Assembly (NCBI RefSeq): GCF_000018545.1
Contig: NC_012587.1
Span: forward strand, 2,046,001-2,110,000
Direction of reading: 5' to 3'
DNA length: 64,000 nt
Source of the DNA: Sinorhizobium fredii NGR234
GTDB lineage: Bacteria; Pseudomonadota; Alphaproteobacteria; Rhizobiales; Rhizobiaceae
Below are positions 1-8,113 of this stretch, piece after piece. Numbering within the stretch: the stretch's first letter is position 1; each line of letters opens with the position of its first letter. Under the pieces are notes generated by a model that worked only from the letters and a program-made list of their open reading frames with translations, had not been told where the DNA came from and searched no databases. The translations under genes were made by a program, and so were the position numbers.

Positions 1-137
1 TTCTCGGCTGCACCGAGATCTGCCTGATCCTCGACCCGGCCAACCTGCCGCTGCCGGGCTTCGATTCCACGGCTATTCACGCCGACGCAGCGGTTGATTT
101 CGCGCTCCTCGACCGAAAGGTAGTCTGCGCTGCCTGA
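1..137 (+). CDS. Aspartate/glutamate racemase family protein, C-terminal end only
   Basis: This is the last 44 codons of a gene that begins before the window. The translation opens with LGCTEICL, the second catalytic-cysteine motif (GCTE) of cofactor-independent Asp/Glu racemases, and ends in KVVCAA before TGA. Racemases of this family interconvert D and L amino acids with two cysteines; only the second is visible here. The substrate cannot be told from this fragment. A perfect stem-loop follows 27 bases downstream. Confidence 0.8.
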   Translation, partial: LGCTEICLILDPANLPLPGFDSTAIHADAAVDFALLDRKVVCAA

Positions 138-164
138 CCGAACGACCACGGGGGTTCAAGGCAA

Positions 165-192
165 GACAACGCCCGCTCCCCCGGGCGTTGTC
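165..192 (+). terminator. Stem-loop after the racemase gene
   Basis: An 11-base perfect inverted repeat (gacaacgcccg / cgggcgttgtc) encloses a 6-base loop. It lies just after the racemase stop. There is no following T-run, so it is a terminator-like hairpin rather than a classical intrinsic terminator. Confidence 0.5.
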
Positions 193-234
193 GATGCCAC
201 GGCGATGTCCGTCGAAATTCCGGAGGCGCGCACC

Positions 235-363
235 TTACCGCCGCTGATACATCCCCACCGCGGCACCAAGAGCAATGCCGATGGTGATACCGAGCGGGAC
301 GTCATCGAGCGCAACTCCTAGGGTTGCGCCGACACCGACGCCAATTGCAATACCAACTGCCAT
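235..363 (-). CDS. Small glycine-zipper membrane protein (about 42 aa)
   Basis: Reading the minus strand from ATG at 363 gives a 42-residue protein that is almost entirely Gly, Ala, Val and Ile. It has GxxxG-like spacing (AIGVGVGATLG, then GITIGIALGAAVG) around a short acidic DD turn, and ends in MYQRR. This is the pattern of two packed membrane helices joined by a tight turn. It lies 38 bases downstream of the HxlR gene on the same strand and could be co-transcribed with it. An in-frame extension upstream toward the HxlR stop is possible. Function is unknown; the compositional pattern is the only support. Confidence 0.5.
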   Translation of the reverse strand: MAVGIAIGVGVGATLGVALDDVPLGITIGIALGAAVGMYQRR

Positions 364-401
364 GAACGCGGCAGTACCACAGGCATGTGGCGACAATCCG
401 C

Positions 402-806
402 CTACGGCACCTCGTCGAACTCAGCGCGCGCCTTGCGGATCGCGTCGTGATTTTCAAGCGACCAATCGACGAACAGCCTGAGGACGGGCAGGAATGATCG
501 GCCGAGATCGGTGAGGCTGTATTCAACGCTCGGCGGCTGCGTCGGATAGACGGTGCGGCTCAGATAGCCGTCGCGCTGCAGGTCGCGGAGCGTCTGTGTG
601 AGCATCCGCTGGGAAATGTCCGGGATCAGCCGGCGGAGCTGTGAAAAGCGCAACGGTCCATCGGCAAGTGACAGGAACATCAGCGAATTCCACTTGCCGC
701 CGATATTGTCCATCACATCCCGTACCGGGCAATTGTCGATATCGAGCGGCATACCGCAGACGATTGCCACACGCTTGCCTTTCACGCCGCCGGTCGCCTT
801 GTTCAT
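402..806 (-). CDS. HxlR family transcriptional regulator
   Basis: The 134-residue protein has the typical HxlR layout. Near residue 22 is the N-terminal [14 protein letters not shown] stretch, matching the family's C-P-x7-GGKW signature. A winged helix follows ([16 protein letters not shown], then [13 protein letters not shown]) with the wing sequence [12 protein letters not shown]. Cys17 and Cys26 are available for redox or electrophile sensing, as in QorR/HypR-type members. It is divergent from an NmrA/QorB-like reductase gene, the same arrangement as ytfH/ytfG in E. coli, so it probably represses that gene in response to quinones or aldehydes. The start is the ATG at 806, with a purine-rich GGAAAGGG upstream. 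Confidence 0.9.
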   Translation of the reverse strand: MNKATGGVKGKRVAIVCGMPLDIDNCPVRDVMDNIGGKWNSLMFLSLADGPLRFSQLRRLIPDISQRMLTQTLRDLQRDGYLSRTVYPTQPPSVEYSLTDLGRSFLPVLRLFVDWSLENHDAIRKARAEFDEVP

Positions 807-854
807 GGCGGTACCCTTTCCGTAACCTTCGCAGAAAAAACTGCCTCCTTTACA

Positions 855-881
855 GCTCTTAGCAGATTACGGGATAAGAGC
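855..881. promoter_or_regulatory. Candidate operator in the HxlR/reductase divergent promoter
   Basis: A 7-base inverted repeat (gctctta, 13-base spacer, taagagc) lies between the divergent starts at 806 and 961. Its location and dyad symmetry suit a dimeric winged-helix repressor. This is inferred from position only. Confidence 0.35.
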
Positions 882-960
882 AACTCTCAAAACGAGACCA
901 GCATTCGGCATGACCCGGTAGTGGCATTGCGAAGCTGGAAAGCAGAGTGAAAGGAAGATC

Positions 961-1848
961 ATGTCCCAGACATTGCTCGTAACCGGTGCTGCAGGTCAGC
1001 TCGGCAAACTCGTACTCGATGCGCTTCTCGCCTCCGGCAAGACGAAGCCGTCCGATATCATCGCCACCAGCCGCGACACCGCCAGACTCGCCGATTATGC
1101 CGCCAAGGGCATCGAAACCCGCGCCGCCAGTTTCGACGACCCGCAATCGCTCGAGAAGGCTTTTGCCGGCGCCGACCGGCTCCTCATCATCTCGACCGAC
1201 ACGCTGGACGAGCCGGGCAAGCGGTTGAAGCAGCATCTCGCCGCCGTCGACGCAGCCAAAAAGGCCGGCGTCAGGCACATCCTCTATACGTCCATGCCCA
1301 ATCCGGAAAACTCGGTCATCCCCTTTGCCGTCGATCATCTCGGCACCGAAAACGCCATCAAGGCGAGCGGCATCCCCTATACGATCCTGCGCAATGCCTG
1401 GTACATGGAAAACCTGTTCCTGGCGCTGCCGCATGCGCTTCAGTCCGGGCAATGGTTCTCGTCGGCCGGCGAAGGCCGGATCTCCCATGTGGCGCGCGAC
1501 GACCTCGCCAAGGCCGCCGCGGCCGCGCTGGAATCGGGCTCGACGGAAAGCCGCATTTATACGCTGACCGGAGCCCAGGCTCTCACGACCGCGGAGATCG
1601 CCACCCTCGTCGCCGAAGCCACCGGCAAGACGCTGGACGTCGTCCACATTTCCGACGAGGCTCTGGCAGGCGGCCTCAAGGGCGCCGGGCTCCCTGACTT
1701 CTTCGTGCCGATCCTCGTGTCGTTCGACACCAATACGCGTGAAGGTCATTTCGACGTGGTGACCAGTGACGTGGCCACCCTCACCGGCAGAGCTCCGGTC
1801 GGGCTGTCGGCTTTCCTCGCGGCAAACAAGGCCGCTCTTAACCAGTAA
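961..1848 (+). CDS. NmrA/QorB-like NAD(P)H:quinone reductase
   Basis: This 295-residue atypical short-chain dehydrogenase begins with the Rossmann loop TGAAGQLGKLVLDALL, which is GxxGxxG-like. The NmrA-type body includes LLIISTDTLDEPGKRLKQH, the segment YTSMPNPENSVIPFAVDH, and YTILRNAWYMENL, features shared with E. coli QorB (YtfG). The classical Tyr-x3-Lys pair is absent, as in that subfamily. It probably reduces quinones with NADPH in the cytoplasm. It is transcribed divergently from the HxlR gene, which likely controls it. The start at 961 is preceded by GAAAGGAAG. A GC-rich hairpin follows the stop. Confidence 0.85.
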   Translation: MSQTLLVTGAAGQLGKLVLDALLASGKTKPSDIIATSRDTARLADYAAKGIETRAASFDDPQSLEKAFAGADRLLIISTDTLDEPGKRLKQHLAAVDAAKKAGVRHILYTSMPNPENSVIPFAVDHLGTENAIKASGIPYTILRNAWYMENLFLALPHALQSGQWFSSAGEGRISHVARDDLAKAAAAALESGSTESRIYTLTGAQALTTAEIATLVAEATGKTLDVVHISDEALAGGLKGAGLPDFFVPILVSFDTNTREGHFDVVTSDVATLTGRAPVGLSAFLAANKAALNQ

Positions 1849-1869
1849 CAATTGGTCGCGATGACGACC

Positions 1870-1892
1870 GGCCCGGCGTCCGCAGCCGGGCC
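1870..1892 (+). terminator. Terminator hairpin after the QorB-like gene
   Basis: The perfect 8-base stem ggcccggc / gccgggcc has a 7-base loop and is followed by ttctcgtc. It lies 22 bases past the stop codon. The T-tract is weak. Confidence 0.5.
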
Positions 1893-1983
1893 TTCTCGTC
1901 ATGCTTGCCCCGAAGCCCGTATTTCCGCCACCCTCCCGCCTCAGCGTGCTATCGTGAGGCTCGGTCGGATTGGAGGAAGAACG

Positions 1984-2595
1984 ATGACCGCACCGGTCGA
2001 CTTCTGGTTCTCGATAGGAAGCCCCTATACCTTTCTCGCCGTGATGCGGCTGCCGGAGGTCGCCGAAAGGGCGGGCGTCGATGTTCGTTGGAGGCCCTTC
2101 GACCTCCGCGCGATCCAGGCCGAGGCAAATGACGGGCCTTTCGCCGACAAGCCGCTCAAGGCCGCCTATATGTGGCGCGATATCGAGCGGCGTGCCGCGA
2201 AGTTCGGCCTGCCGGTGAGATTGCCGATCCCCTATCCGCTTGCCGACCTCGCACTTGCGAACCGCGTCGCGGTGCTCGCCGCCAAGGAAGGCTGGTGCTC
2301 CGCCTACACGATCGCAACCTACCGGCGCTGGTTCGTCGACCGTGAGCCCGCCGGCAGCGAGCCGAACATCTCGAGGAGTATCGAGGAAGCGGGGCAAGAC
2401 CCTGTCCGCGTGCTCAAACAGGCAAGCACCGGCGCCGTTGCCGAGGCGCTAAACGCAGCGACCAGCGAGGCGAAGAAGATCGACATCTTCGGTTCGCCCT
2501 CCTTCGTCGCCGATGGCGAACTGTTCTGGGGCCACGATCGCCTGGAGGACGCGATCGAATGGCAGCACAATCTGGACCAGGGGAACCCGGGGTGA
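1984..2595 (+). CDS. 2-hydroxychromene-2-carboxylate isomerase family protein (DsbA fold)
   Basis: The 203-residue protein starts at ATG 1984 behind TTGGAGGAAG. It has the HCCA isomerase pattern: VDFWFSIGSPYTFLA with the glutathione-activating Ser of the kappa-class GST fold, RPFDLRAIQ, and the C-terminal IFGSPSFVADGELFWGHDRL segment with its cis-Pro GSP motif. Family members isomerise 2-hydroxychromene-2-carboxylate in naphthalene breakdown, but no other aromatic-degradation gene is nearby. A general glutathione-dependent isomerase or transferase role is therefore more likely. It converges with the DUF983 gene, leaving only about 20 bases between stops. Confidence 0.85.
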   Translation: MTAPVDFWFSIGSPYTFLAVMRLPEVAERAGVDVRWRPFDLRAIQAEANDGPFADKPLKAAYMWRDIERRAAKFGLPVRLPIPYPLADLALANRVAVLAAKEGWCSAYTIATYRRWFVDREPAGSEPNISRSIEEAGQDPVRVLKQASTGAVAEALNAATSEAKKIDIFGSPSFVADGELFWGHDRLEDAIEWQHNLDQGNPG

Positions 2596-2615
2596 GCTTC
2601 GGTGCCTAGTGCGGC

Positions 2616-3017
2616 TCATCGAGCCGGCGTTGCGTCTGACTTCCGCACCAGTTTCCCCTCTTCGGCCTTGTAGAAGAACTGGCTGGCGACCAGCCAGCCC
2701 TTCAGCGGCCTCAACGGCGGGATGCAGGTCAGGAGCATGAACGGCCCCGTCACCAACAAATGCACCCAGAGCGGCGCATTGTATTGCACTTCCAGCCAGA
2801 CGCCGAGAAACACGCTGGGCACGCAGGCGAAGCAAATCACGAAGAAAGCGGGGCCATCGGCCGGGTCGGCGAAGGAATAGTCGAGGCCGCAGACCTCGCA
2901 CTCTTCCCGGAGCGCCAAGAATCCCTTGAACAGGTGCCCCTGCCCGCAGCGCGGGCAGCGACCACGCAAACCCGTGTGCAGTGGCGACCGGGGCGTCCAC
3001 TCATCGTTTGAAGACAT
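2616..3017 (-). CDS. DUF983 family membrane protein
   Basis: The 133-residue protein has an N-terminal zinc-ribbon-like pair, CPRCGQGHLF and CEVCGLDYSF, followed by FADPADGPAFF and two hydrophobic segments (FFVICFACVPSVFLGVWLEV and VHLLVTGPFMLLTCIPPL). This is the standard DUF983 layout in alphaproteobacteria, some of which lie near cytochrome oxidase genes. No such genes occur here and the role is unknown. Two adjacent ATGs exist (3020 and 3017). The second has better spacing from AAGGAAG. It is convergent with the upstream isomerase gene. Confidence 0.85.
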   Translation of the reverse strand: MSSNDEWTPRSPLHTGLRGRCPRCGQGHLFKGFLALREECEVCGLDYSFADPADGPAFFVICFACVPSVFLGVWLEVQYNAPLWVHLLVTGPFMLLTCIPPLRPLKGWLVASQFFYKAEEGKLVRKSDATPAR

Positions 3018-3210
3018 CATTCTTCCTTTTCAGGTTTTCCGCAGGCATGCGCGAACCAGGGGCCCAGGGCCGGACGTTCCAGAGGTCGGGCGCCGCCGCG
3101 GCATCAGGCAGGAACCATACATAACATACACTTCTAACATTGTATGCATGCACGACTGCGACAATTCCGCCCGCCTGCAGACAAAACGCCTTGGAAATAC
3201 GAACGCGCCT

Positions 3211-4578
3211 TCAGACGACGAGACTGAGCGCCGCCGGCGATCGTGCGAGAAGATCGGAAATGACGTCGAGGCTTCGCTGCAGTTCGGCCCGCGTCTCCGG
3301 CGCGCCGAGGCCGAGACGCACGGCCTCCGGAGGATCCGAAAGCGCGAAGGCATCGCTCGCCACGACATTGACGCCCAGAGCCCTGAGCCGGGCGGTAAAC
3401 TCGCCGCGGCTCCATTGGGGCGGCAATCTCAGCCACAGGTGAAAACCCTCGCGGTCGGCCAGGACATCGGCGTCGGGCAGTCTGTCGGCAACCATCTGCT
3501 GGCGGCGCCCCGCTTCGCTGCGTATGGCCGCCAGCACCGCTTGTGCCGTGCCATCCTCCACCCAACGGGTGGCAATCGCTGCCGAAAGCGGCGATGCCAT
3601 GCCGGCCGTGGCGCGAATGGCGCTTTCCAGGCGAACGGCGGCCGTTGAATCCGGCACGACCAGATAGGCGATCCGCAGTGCAGGCGAGAGGCATTTGGCC
3701 AGCCCCGCCACGTGATGGACGATATCCGGAGCAAGGGCTGCAAGCGGCGGCACGGGCGCTGCCGGCAACGCGCCATAGGCGTCATCCTCTATGATCGCAA
3801 CGCTGTGCCTTCGCGCAATCGCTACGATTGCCTCGCGCCGTTTCAAGGGCAGCGTAGCGGTTGTCGGATTGTGCAGCGTCGGATTGCAGTAAAGCACCTT
3901 CGGCCGATGCTCGAGGCACGCGGCCTCGAAAGCTTCCGGCACAAGGCCCCATTCGTCCATTGCAACTCTCAGGACGTCGATGCCGAGATACGCCGCCACC
4001 GAACGAAGACCGGGATAGGCGAGCGCCTCGGCACAGATCCTGTCCCCCTTCGTCGCCAGCAGGCCAAGGGTTGCAAGCAGCGCCCCTTGCGCTCCGGGGC
4101 AGACCAGCACTCGCTCCGGCGAGACTTCGCCGAGCCGCGGCTTCAGCCAGGTCGCGCCTGCGGCCCGGTCTTGCCGCGCACCACCAACGGGTTGATAGCG
4201 CATCAGCAGGGCAAGGCCCTGCTCGTGCTGCAAGTCGGCGATATCGCCCCACATCCTTTCCGCAAGCGGCGGGTCATCGAAGAGCGGCGGCAGATTCATG
4301 CTCATGTCGACGAGCCCGGCCGGCGACGAACTACCGACACCTCTCGGTCGCGCCCTCACATAGGTGCCTTGCCCGACCCGACCCTCGATCGAGCCGCGCC
4401 GCCGCGCCTCGTTGTAGGCACGGCTGACGGTGGTGAAATCGATGCCGAGTGCGGCCGCAAGCGCCCGCTGCGGCGGCAAACGTGTCCCGGCCGGCAGGCG
4501 CCCTGCCGCGACGTCGGCAGCAATCTGTTCGGCGATGGCGAGGTAGAGCGGCCCGCGCATCCTGCCAAGCTCCGGCAT
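3211..4578 (-). CDS. MocR-type regulator (GntR winged helix fused to aminotransferase-like domain)
   Basis: The 455-residue protein has an N-terminal GntR-type winged helix (GPLYLAIAEQIAADVAAG, LPPQRALAAALGIDFTTVSRAYNEARR, GRVGQGTYV) and a fold-type-I aminotransferase domain. The latter includes PGAQGALLATLGLL, YCNPTLHNPT, IIEDDAYGAL and the PLP-lysine region HHVAGLAKCLSPALRIAYLV. Such proteins bind PLP and regulate vitamin B6, GABA or taurine genes. It lies directly downstream of pdxJ on the same strand (109-base gap), suggesting a PdxR-like role in PLP homeostasis. The start at 4578 (MPELGRM) has GGAAG 11 bases upstream. In-frame ATGs at 4623 and further up are alternatives without a ribosome site. 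Confidence 0.85.
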   Translation of the reverse strand: MPELGRMRGPLYLAIAEQIAADVAAGRLPAGTRLPPQRALAAALGIDFTTVSRAYNEARRRGSIEGRVGQGTYVRARPRGVGSSSPAGLVDMSMNLPPLFDDPPLAERMWGDIADLQHEQGLALLMRYQPVGGARQDRAAGATWLKPRLGEVSPERVLVCPGAQGALLATLGLLATKGDRICAEALAYPGLRSVAAYLGIDVLRVAMDEWGLVPEAFEAACLEHRPKVLYCNPTLHNPTTATLPLKRREAIVAIARRHSVAIIEDDAYGALPAAPVPPLAALAPDIVHHVAGLAKCLSPALRIAYLVVPDSTAAVRLESAIRATAGMASPLSAAIATRWVEDGTAQAVLAAIRSEAGRRQQMVADRLPDADVLADREGFHLWLRLPPQWSRGEFTARLRALGVNVVASDAFALSDPPEAVRLGLGAPETRAELQRSLDVISDLLARSPAALSLVV

Positions 4579-4687
4579 CCACGAAAGGCTTCCGCGATCC
4601 TTGCCATGCGATATCCTTTTCATAATGTATGGATATTGCATGGATGCACTCACCAAGCAAGTCGCTGATGAGGGGCTCCCGCGAGCC

Positions 4688-5440
4688 CTATACCGCCTCG
4701 CCGCAGGCGCGGCGGAAGCGACGCACCGTCTCCGCCATGCCGTATTCCAGCGCGTCGGCCGTCAGGCCGTGGCCGATCGACACTTCGGCAAGTGCCGGGA
4801 TGTGCTTGACGAGCAACGGCAGGTTGGCGACCCTCAGATCGTGTCCCGCATTGACGCCGAGGCCGAGGCCGATTGCGATTTCGGCCGTGCGGCCGAGTTC
4901 GCCGGCGATCCGCTCGGCCCCGTCGGGATCGTCGTGGCAGCCGCCATAGGGCCCCGTGTAGAGTTCGATGCGATCGGCGCCGGTCTCCCTGGCGAACTTC
5001 AGCGCTTCCGGATCCGGGTCACCATCGGCAAACAGCGATACGCGAAAGCCTTTCTTCTTAAGGCGCCCCACCACGCTGGCGAGCAGGGCTCGGTTCTCGC
5101 GAAAATTCCAGCCATGGTCGGAGGTCGCCTGTGTCGGGTCGTCGGGCACCAGCGTCACCTGCTCCGGCTCGTGGCGTTCGACGAGTTGGAGAAACTCCTC
5201 GTTGGGGTAGCCTTCCATGTTGAACTCCGCCTCCGGGAACTCGTCGTCGATCAGGTCGCGGATCGGTTGCAGGTCGGAAAACCGGATGTGCCGCTGATCG
5301 GGTCGCGGATGGACCGTCAGTCCACTCGCGCCGGCTTGAAGCGCGATCCGGCCGACGCCGGTCACAGAAGGCCATGGGAGATCGCGCCGGTTGCGCAGCA
5401 TGGCGATGGCATTGAGATTCACGGAAAGCTTTGCGGGCAT
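4688..5440 (-). CDS. pdxJ: Pyridoxine 5'-phosphate synthase
   Basis: The 250-residue TIM-barrel enzyme condenses 1-deoxy-xylulose-5-phosphate with 3-amino-2-oxopropyl phosphate in DXP-dependent B6 synthesis. Recognisable blocks are [62 protein letters not shown] (catalytic Glu region), [10 protein letters not shown] and the C-terminal [15 protein letters not shown]. Length fits the family. The start at 5440 (MPAKL) aligns with the conserved N-terminus; the frame stays open to 5566 but that extension is unlike PdxJ. It is followed on the same strand by a MocR-type regulator gene, an arrangement suggesting PLP-responsive control. Confidence 0.95.
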   Translation of the reverse strand: MPAKLSVNLNAIAMLRNRRDLPWPSVTGVGRIALQAGASGLTVHPRPDQRHIRFSDLQPIRDLIDDEFPEAEFNMEGYPNEEFLQLVERHEPEQVTLVPDDPTQATSDHGWNFRENRALLASVVGRLKKKGFRVSLFADGDPDPEALKFARETGADRIELYTGPYGGCHDDPDGAERIAGELGRTAEIAIGLGLGVNAGHDLRVANLPLLVKHIPALAEVSIGHGLTADALEYGMAETVRRFRRACGEAV

Positions 5441-5636
5441 ATCGATACTTTCAAAGCGATGCACTCGAACGAGCGCCGGCGACCAAATCGATCGTCGCAG
5501 TTCTACCGCAGATTTTGCAAGATCGGAATCGGCCTTTGCACGGTTTCGTCCAGGGCGTTTTGACATCCCCTTATTATGTTGATATCAACCTTATTCGCTG
5601 ACCGGGCAGCATGTCGCAACTTCGGAGGAGAACATC

Positions 5637-6344
5637 ATGACGACGCAGGCCCCACTCGTCCCCGCATCGGACCTTGCCGCAAGGAACCGCGCCCGCTTCC
5701 CGAATGAGAGTGCCGAGTACCGCCAGGCACGCAACGCGTTGCTTGCCGAGGAAATCGAACTCCGCCGCCACATCGAGCGGGTGGCTGCGCAGCGCAGGCA
5801 GTTGCCGCCGGGTGGCGAAGTGCCGCGGACCTATGTTTTCGAGGGGGAGAACGGCTCCGTGACGCTCGCCGACCTCTTTGGGGACAAGGACACGCTCATC
5901 GTCTACAGCTACATGTTTGGCCCGAAGCGCGAGAAGCCCTGCCCCATGTGCACGTCGCTGATGGCCGCCTTTGAGGGCAAGGTACCGGACATCGAGCAAC
6001 GCATCGCTCTGGCGATGGTCGCCCGCTCGCCGATCGAGCGGCTCCTTGAAGCCAAGAAGGCGCGCGACTGGACCCAGTTGAAGGTCTATTCCGACAGCGA
6101 GGGTAGCTTTACCCGCGATTATGTCAGCGCCGAAGACGCCGACGTCCCTGGCTATACGGTTTTCACCCGCCGCGATGGCACGATCCGGCATTTTTGGAGC
6201 GGCGAGATGAATGGCGAAATGGCCGATCCCGGTCAGGATCCACGCGGCGCACCCGACCCCGACCCGCTGTGGCACCTGCTCGACACGACGCCGGAGGGCC
6301 GCGGGACGGATTGGTATCCTAAACTGGACTATCGGCGCGCTTAG
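5637..6344 (+). CDS. DUF899 family thioredoxin-like protein
   Basis: The 235-residue protein matches DUF899. It has an N-terminal helical region ending in LPPGGEVPRTYVFEG, then VTLADLFGDKDTLIVYSYMFG, the conserved CPMCTSLMAAFEG segment, and a C-terminal VFTRRDGTIRHFWSGE. These proteins have a thioredoxin fold with a CxxC pair in place of the usual active site. Their reaction is not established. It starts at 5637 behind CGGAGGAGAACATC, a strong ribosome site. It is a single gene, divergent from pdxJ, and ends in a strong hairpin at 6375. Confidence 0.85.
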   Translation: MTTQAPLVPASDLAARNRARFPNESAEYRQARNALLAEEIELRRHIERVAAQRRQLPPGGEVPRTYVFEGENGSVTLADLFGDKDTLIVYSYMFGPKREKPCPMCTSLMAAFEGKVPDIEQRIALAMVARSPIERLLEAKKARDWTQLKVYSDSEGSFTRDYVSAEDADVPGYTVFTRRDGTIRHFWSGEMNGEMADPGQDPRGAPDPDPLWHLLDTTPEGRGTDWYPKLDYRRA

Positions 6345-6374
6345 CCTGCACGATCCCGGTTGAGCACATCAAAC

Positions 6375-6400
6375 GGGGCACGGACATCCGGCCGTGCCCC
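6375..6400 (+). terminator. Terminator hairpin after the DUF899 gene
   Basis: The 9-base perfect stem ggggcacgg / ccgtgcccc has an 8-base loop and is followed by ttgcctct. It lies 30 bases after the DUF899 stop. Confidence 0.6.
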
Positions 6401-6407
6401 TTGCCTC

Positions 6408-6480
6408 TACTGCATCCTTCCTTAAAATCGCAGCCGATTTAAGGACAAAAACATGCAGCACCTGAAAGTGCGACGGCGCC
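6408..6480 (-). repeat. Mosaic palindromic repeat, family 1, copy 1 (reverse orientation)
   Basis: The reverse complement of this segment matches two other copies in the window (8811 and 9878). The shared core is ctgcatgttt, then aaatcggct(g/a)cgattt, then aaggaa and atgcagta. The centre is itself a dyad (aaatcg / cgattt), and the outer ctgcat / atgcag forms a second stem. This copy has an extra base in the dyad (ttttaagg). Confidence 0.75.
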
Positions 6481-6512
6481 CCAACCCACTTCGGAATCGG
6501 TCCATTTCAGAA

Positions 6513-6580
6513 AAACCTGACATTTCTTGTTGCTAAACCTGACAAGCACCATTTTTTGGTCCTAAATCTCGAATCAGGTT
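6513..6580. promoter_or_regulatory. Three AAACCTGAC boxes upstream of the 6630 gene
   Basis: AAACCTGAC occurs at 6513-6521 and 6535-6543, exactly 22 bases apart (about two helical turns). An inverted AACCTGA lies at 6574-6580. All fall within 120 bases of the start at 6630. The spacing and repetition suggest a multi-site regulator binding region. No known regulator was assigned. Confidence 0.45.
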
Positions 6581-6629
6581 AAAACTGTCCGCTTCTCACG
6601 GCGTAGCGCCTTTTCTTCCGGAGCCATTG

Positions 6630-7724
6630 ATGATGCCAGCCGAAAGGCCCTGTGACGAGTCGATCCGGTCGGCGCTCGGCCGGATTCTCGACAGCAAGGG
6701 CTTTCAGCGCTCCGAGCGTCTGCGTGCTTTCCTGACCTATGTGGTCGAGAGGGAGATCGTCGGCGAAGCCGGGCAATTGAAAGGCTACTCCATCGCGGTC
6801 GACGTCTTCGGACGCGGCCAGGCTTTCGATGCCGATAGCGATCCTCTCGTGCGCGTCCATGCCGGAAAGTTGCGCAAGTTGCTGAAAGGCTTCTACGAAG
6901 CCGAGGGGTCCGGCGAGAAATGGCAGATCAGCATCCCGAAGGGAACCTATGTGCCGGAGTACCGGCTGCGTGAAGCTGTTGCGGAAGTTCCGGTGCGAGC
7001 AGCCACGGCTGCCCGTCCCGCCAGGCGCCGGCCCGCCTGGCAACCCACTCCCTTCTCCTCCCCCTGGGCGGTGCTGACGGTCCTTCCGCTTCTGTTGTTC
7101 ACCCCGCTGCCGTCACCGAAAGTAGCGCTCGACTTCGCCGCGGAAGCCAAGCTTGCGAACGGCCCGATGGCCGCTGTCCGCGGCCTTCCCTCCGTTCGCT
7201 TCATCGTCGACGCGGAGCATGGGAATGCGGAGCATTTCGCCGAAGTGTTGCGAGCCGCCGCGCTCCGCCACAAGACCCTCACCTCCGCAGATGTGACCGG
7301 CTCTTCCGGCGCGACCGGCTCCTTGAATCCGGCGCTCGCCTTCTCCGTTACGATCGCCTGGCACGATACGCCGGAGCCCGGAGTTCGCGTCACGCTTTCG
7401 CACGACGGCGAAGCCGTGCCGCTCCGGCAGGACTTCATTGGCGCGCAACAGCTGGCAAGTGAAGCCGATATTCTCTACAGGACGACGTCCCTTGCCGCTC
7501 AGCTTTTCGGCCTCGACGGCGAAATCTACGCCCACGCCGCCACGGAGGGGCTGCAGAGCACATTGATGCGGTGCATGGTGACGACGGCGCGCTACAAGAA
7601 GCTCCTGACGCGCGAGACCTTTCAGGAGGCCTGGTCGTGCCAGCAGGAACTTGCCCCGTTGAAGGGCGACGAGCCTCTCTTCATTCTCTCGGCAAGCCGG
7701 CCGCACCAGCTCTTCGGCCACTGA
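6630..7724 (+). CDS. Winged-helix regulator-like protein with membrane segment, lacking TPRs
   Basis: The 364-residue protein starts at ATG 6630. Residues about 10 to 110 match the N-terminal domain of many rhizobial TPR/adenylate-cyclase-like proteins: FQRSERLRAFLTYVVE, LKGYSIAVDVFGR, FDADSDPLVRVHAGKLRKLL and IPKGTYVPEY. A basic linker and one hydrophobic segment (WAVLTVLPLLLFTPLP) follow, then a poorly conserved periplasmic-side region. Relatives usually continue with TPR repeats, but this one stops soon after MRCMVTTARYKKLL, so it looks C-terminally shortened. The upstream repeated boxes suggest regulated expression. Role unknown, perhaps signal-responsive transcription. Confidence 0.7.
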   Translation: MMPAERPCDESIRSALGRILDSKGFQRSERLRAFLTYVVEREIVGEAGQLKGYSIAVDVFGRGQAFDADSDPLVRVHAGKLRKLLKGFYEAEGSGEKWQISIPKGTYVPEYRLREAVAEVPVRAATAARPARRRPAWQPTPFSSPWAVLTVLPLLLFTPLPSPKVALDFAAEAKLANGPMAAVRGLPSVRFIVDAEHGNAEHFAEVLRAAALRHKTLTSADVTGSSGATGSLNPALAFSVTIAWHDTPEPGVRVTLSHDGEAVPLRQDFIGAQQLASEADILYRTTSLAAQLFGLDGEIYAHAATEGLQSTLMRCMVTTARYKKLLTRETFQEAWSCQQELAPLKGDEPLFILSASRPHQLFGH

Positions 7725-8113
7725 GAATCCGGAGTTGCTGCAAGTATTTCCAAATCCGATGCTTCGGCAAGGAAGCATCCAACTTCCATATTCTTGGGCG
7801 CCCGAGCTCGCCAATATTTTACCCGCAATATTGGGGGCTGTTAATTTCGCTGATTCGCACTTACCGTGACCCGTGCGTTGGAATTTAGATGCCTGGTTCG
7901 CCCGTTGGGGCACGGCACGTTCGGATGAACGCGCAAGGAGCTCCAGCCCCTCACGACAGCACCGCGCCTCGAAAGCGCCGCGCCGGGTGAAGGGCAAGCA
8001 CATTGGTCTGCAGTAGTCGTGCCACGCGCACGATGTGCCCCGAGAGGCAGCCGGTAGCGGCGATTGCGATTGGCTGATCGCGACGTCACGGCGCGGCAAA
8101 CGGGGGGCGCGGA
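7725..8113. other. 389-base gap with one AT-rich stem-loop
   Basis: No convincing coding frame was found on either strand. The one clear structure is a perfect 8-base inverted repeat, ccaatatt (7811-7818) and aatattgg (7827-7834), with an 8-base loop. It is followed by gggctgttaattt. It could be an operator or a weak terminator for the 6630 gene. Confidence 0.5.

Noticed and set aside
859..2397. Long open frame on the minus strand opposite the QorB-like and HCCA isomerase genes
   Set aside because: It is the antisense shadow of two well-supported plus-strand genes. Its translation is Arg/Gly/Asp-rich with no domain and no ribosome site.
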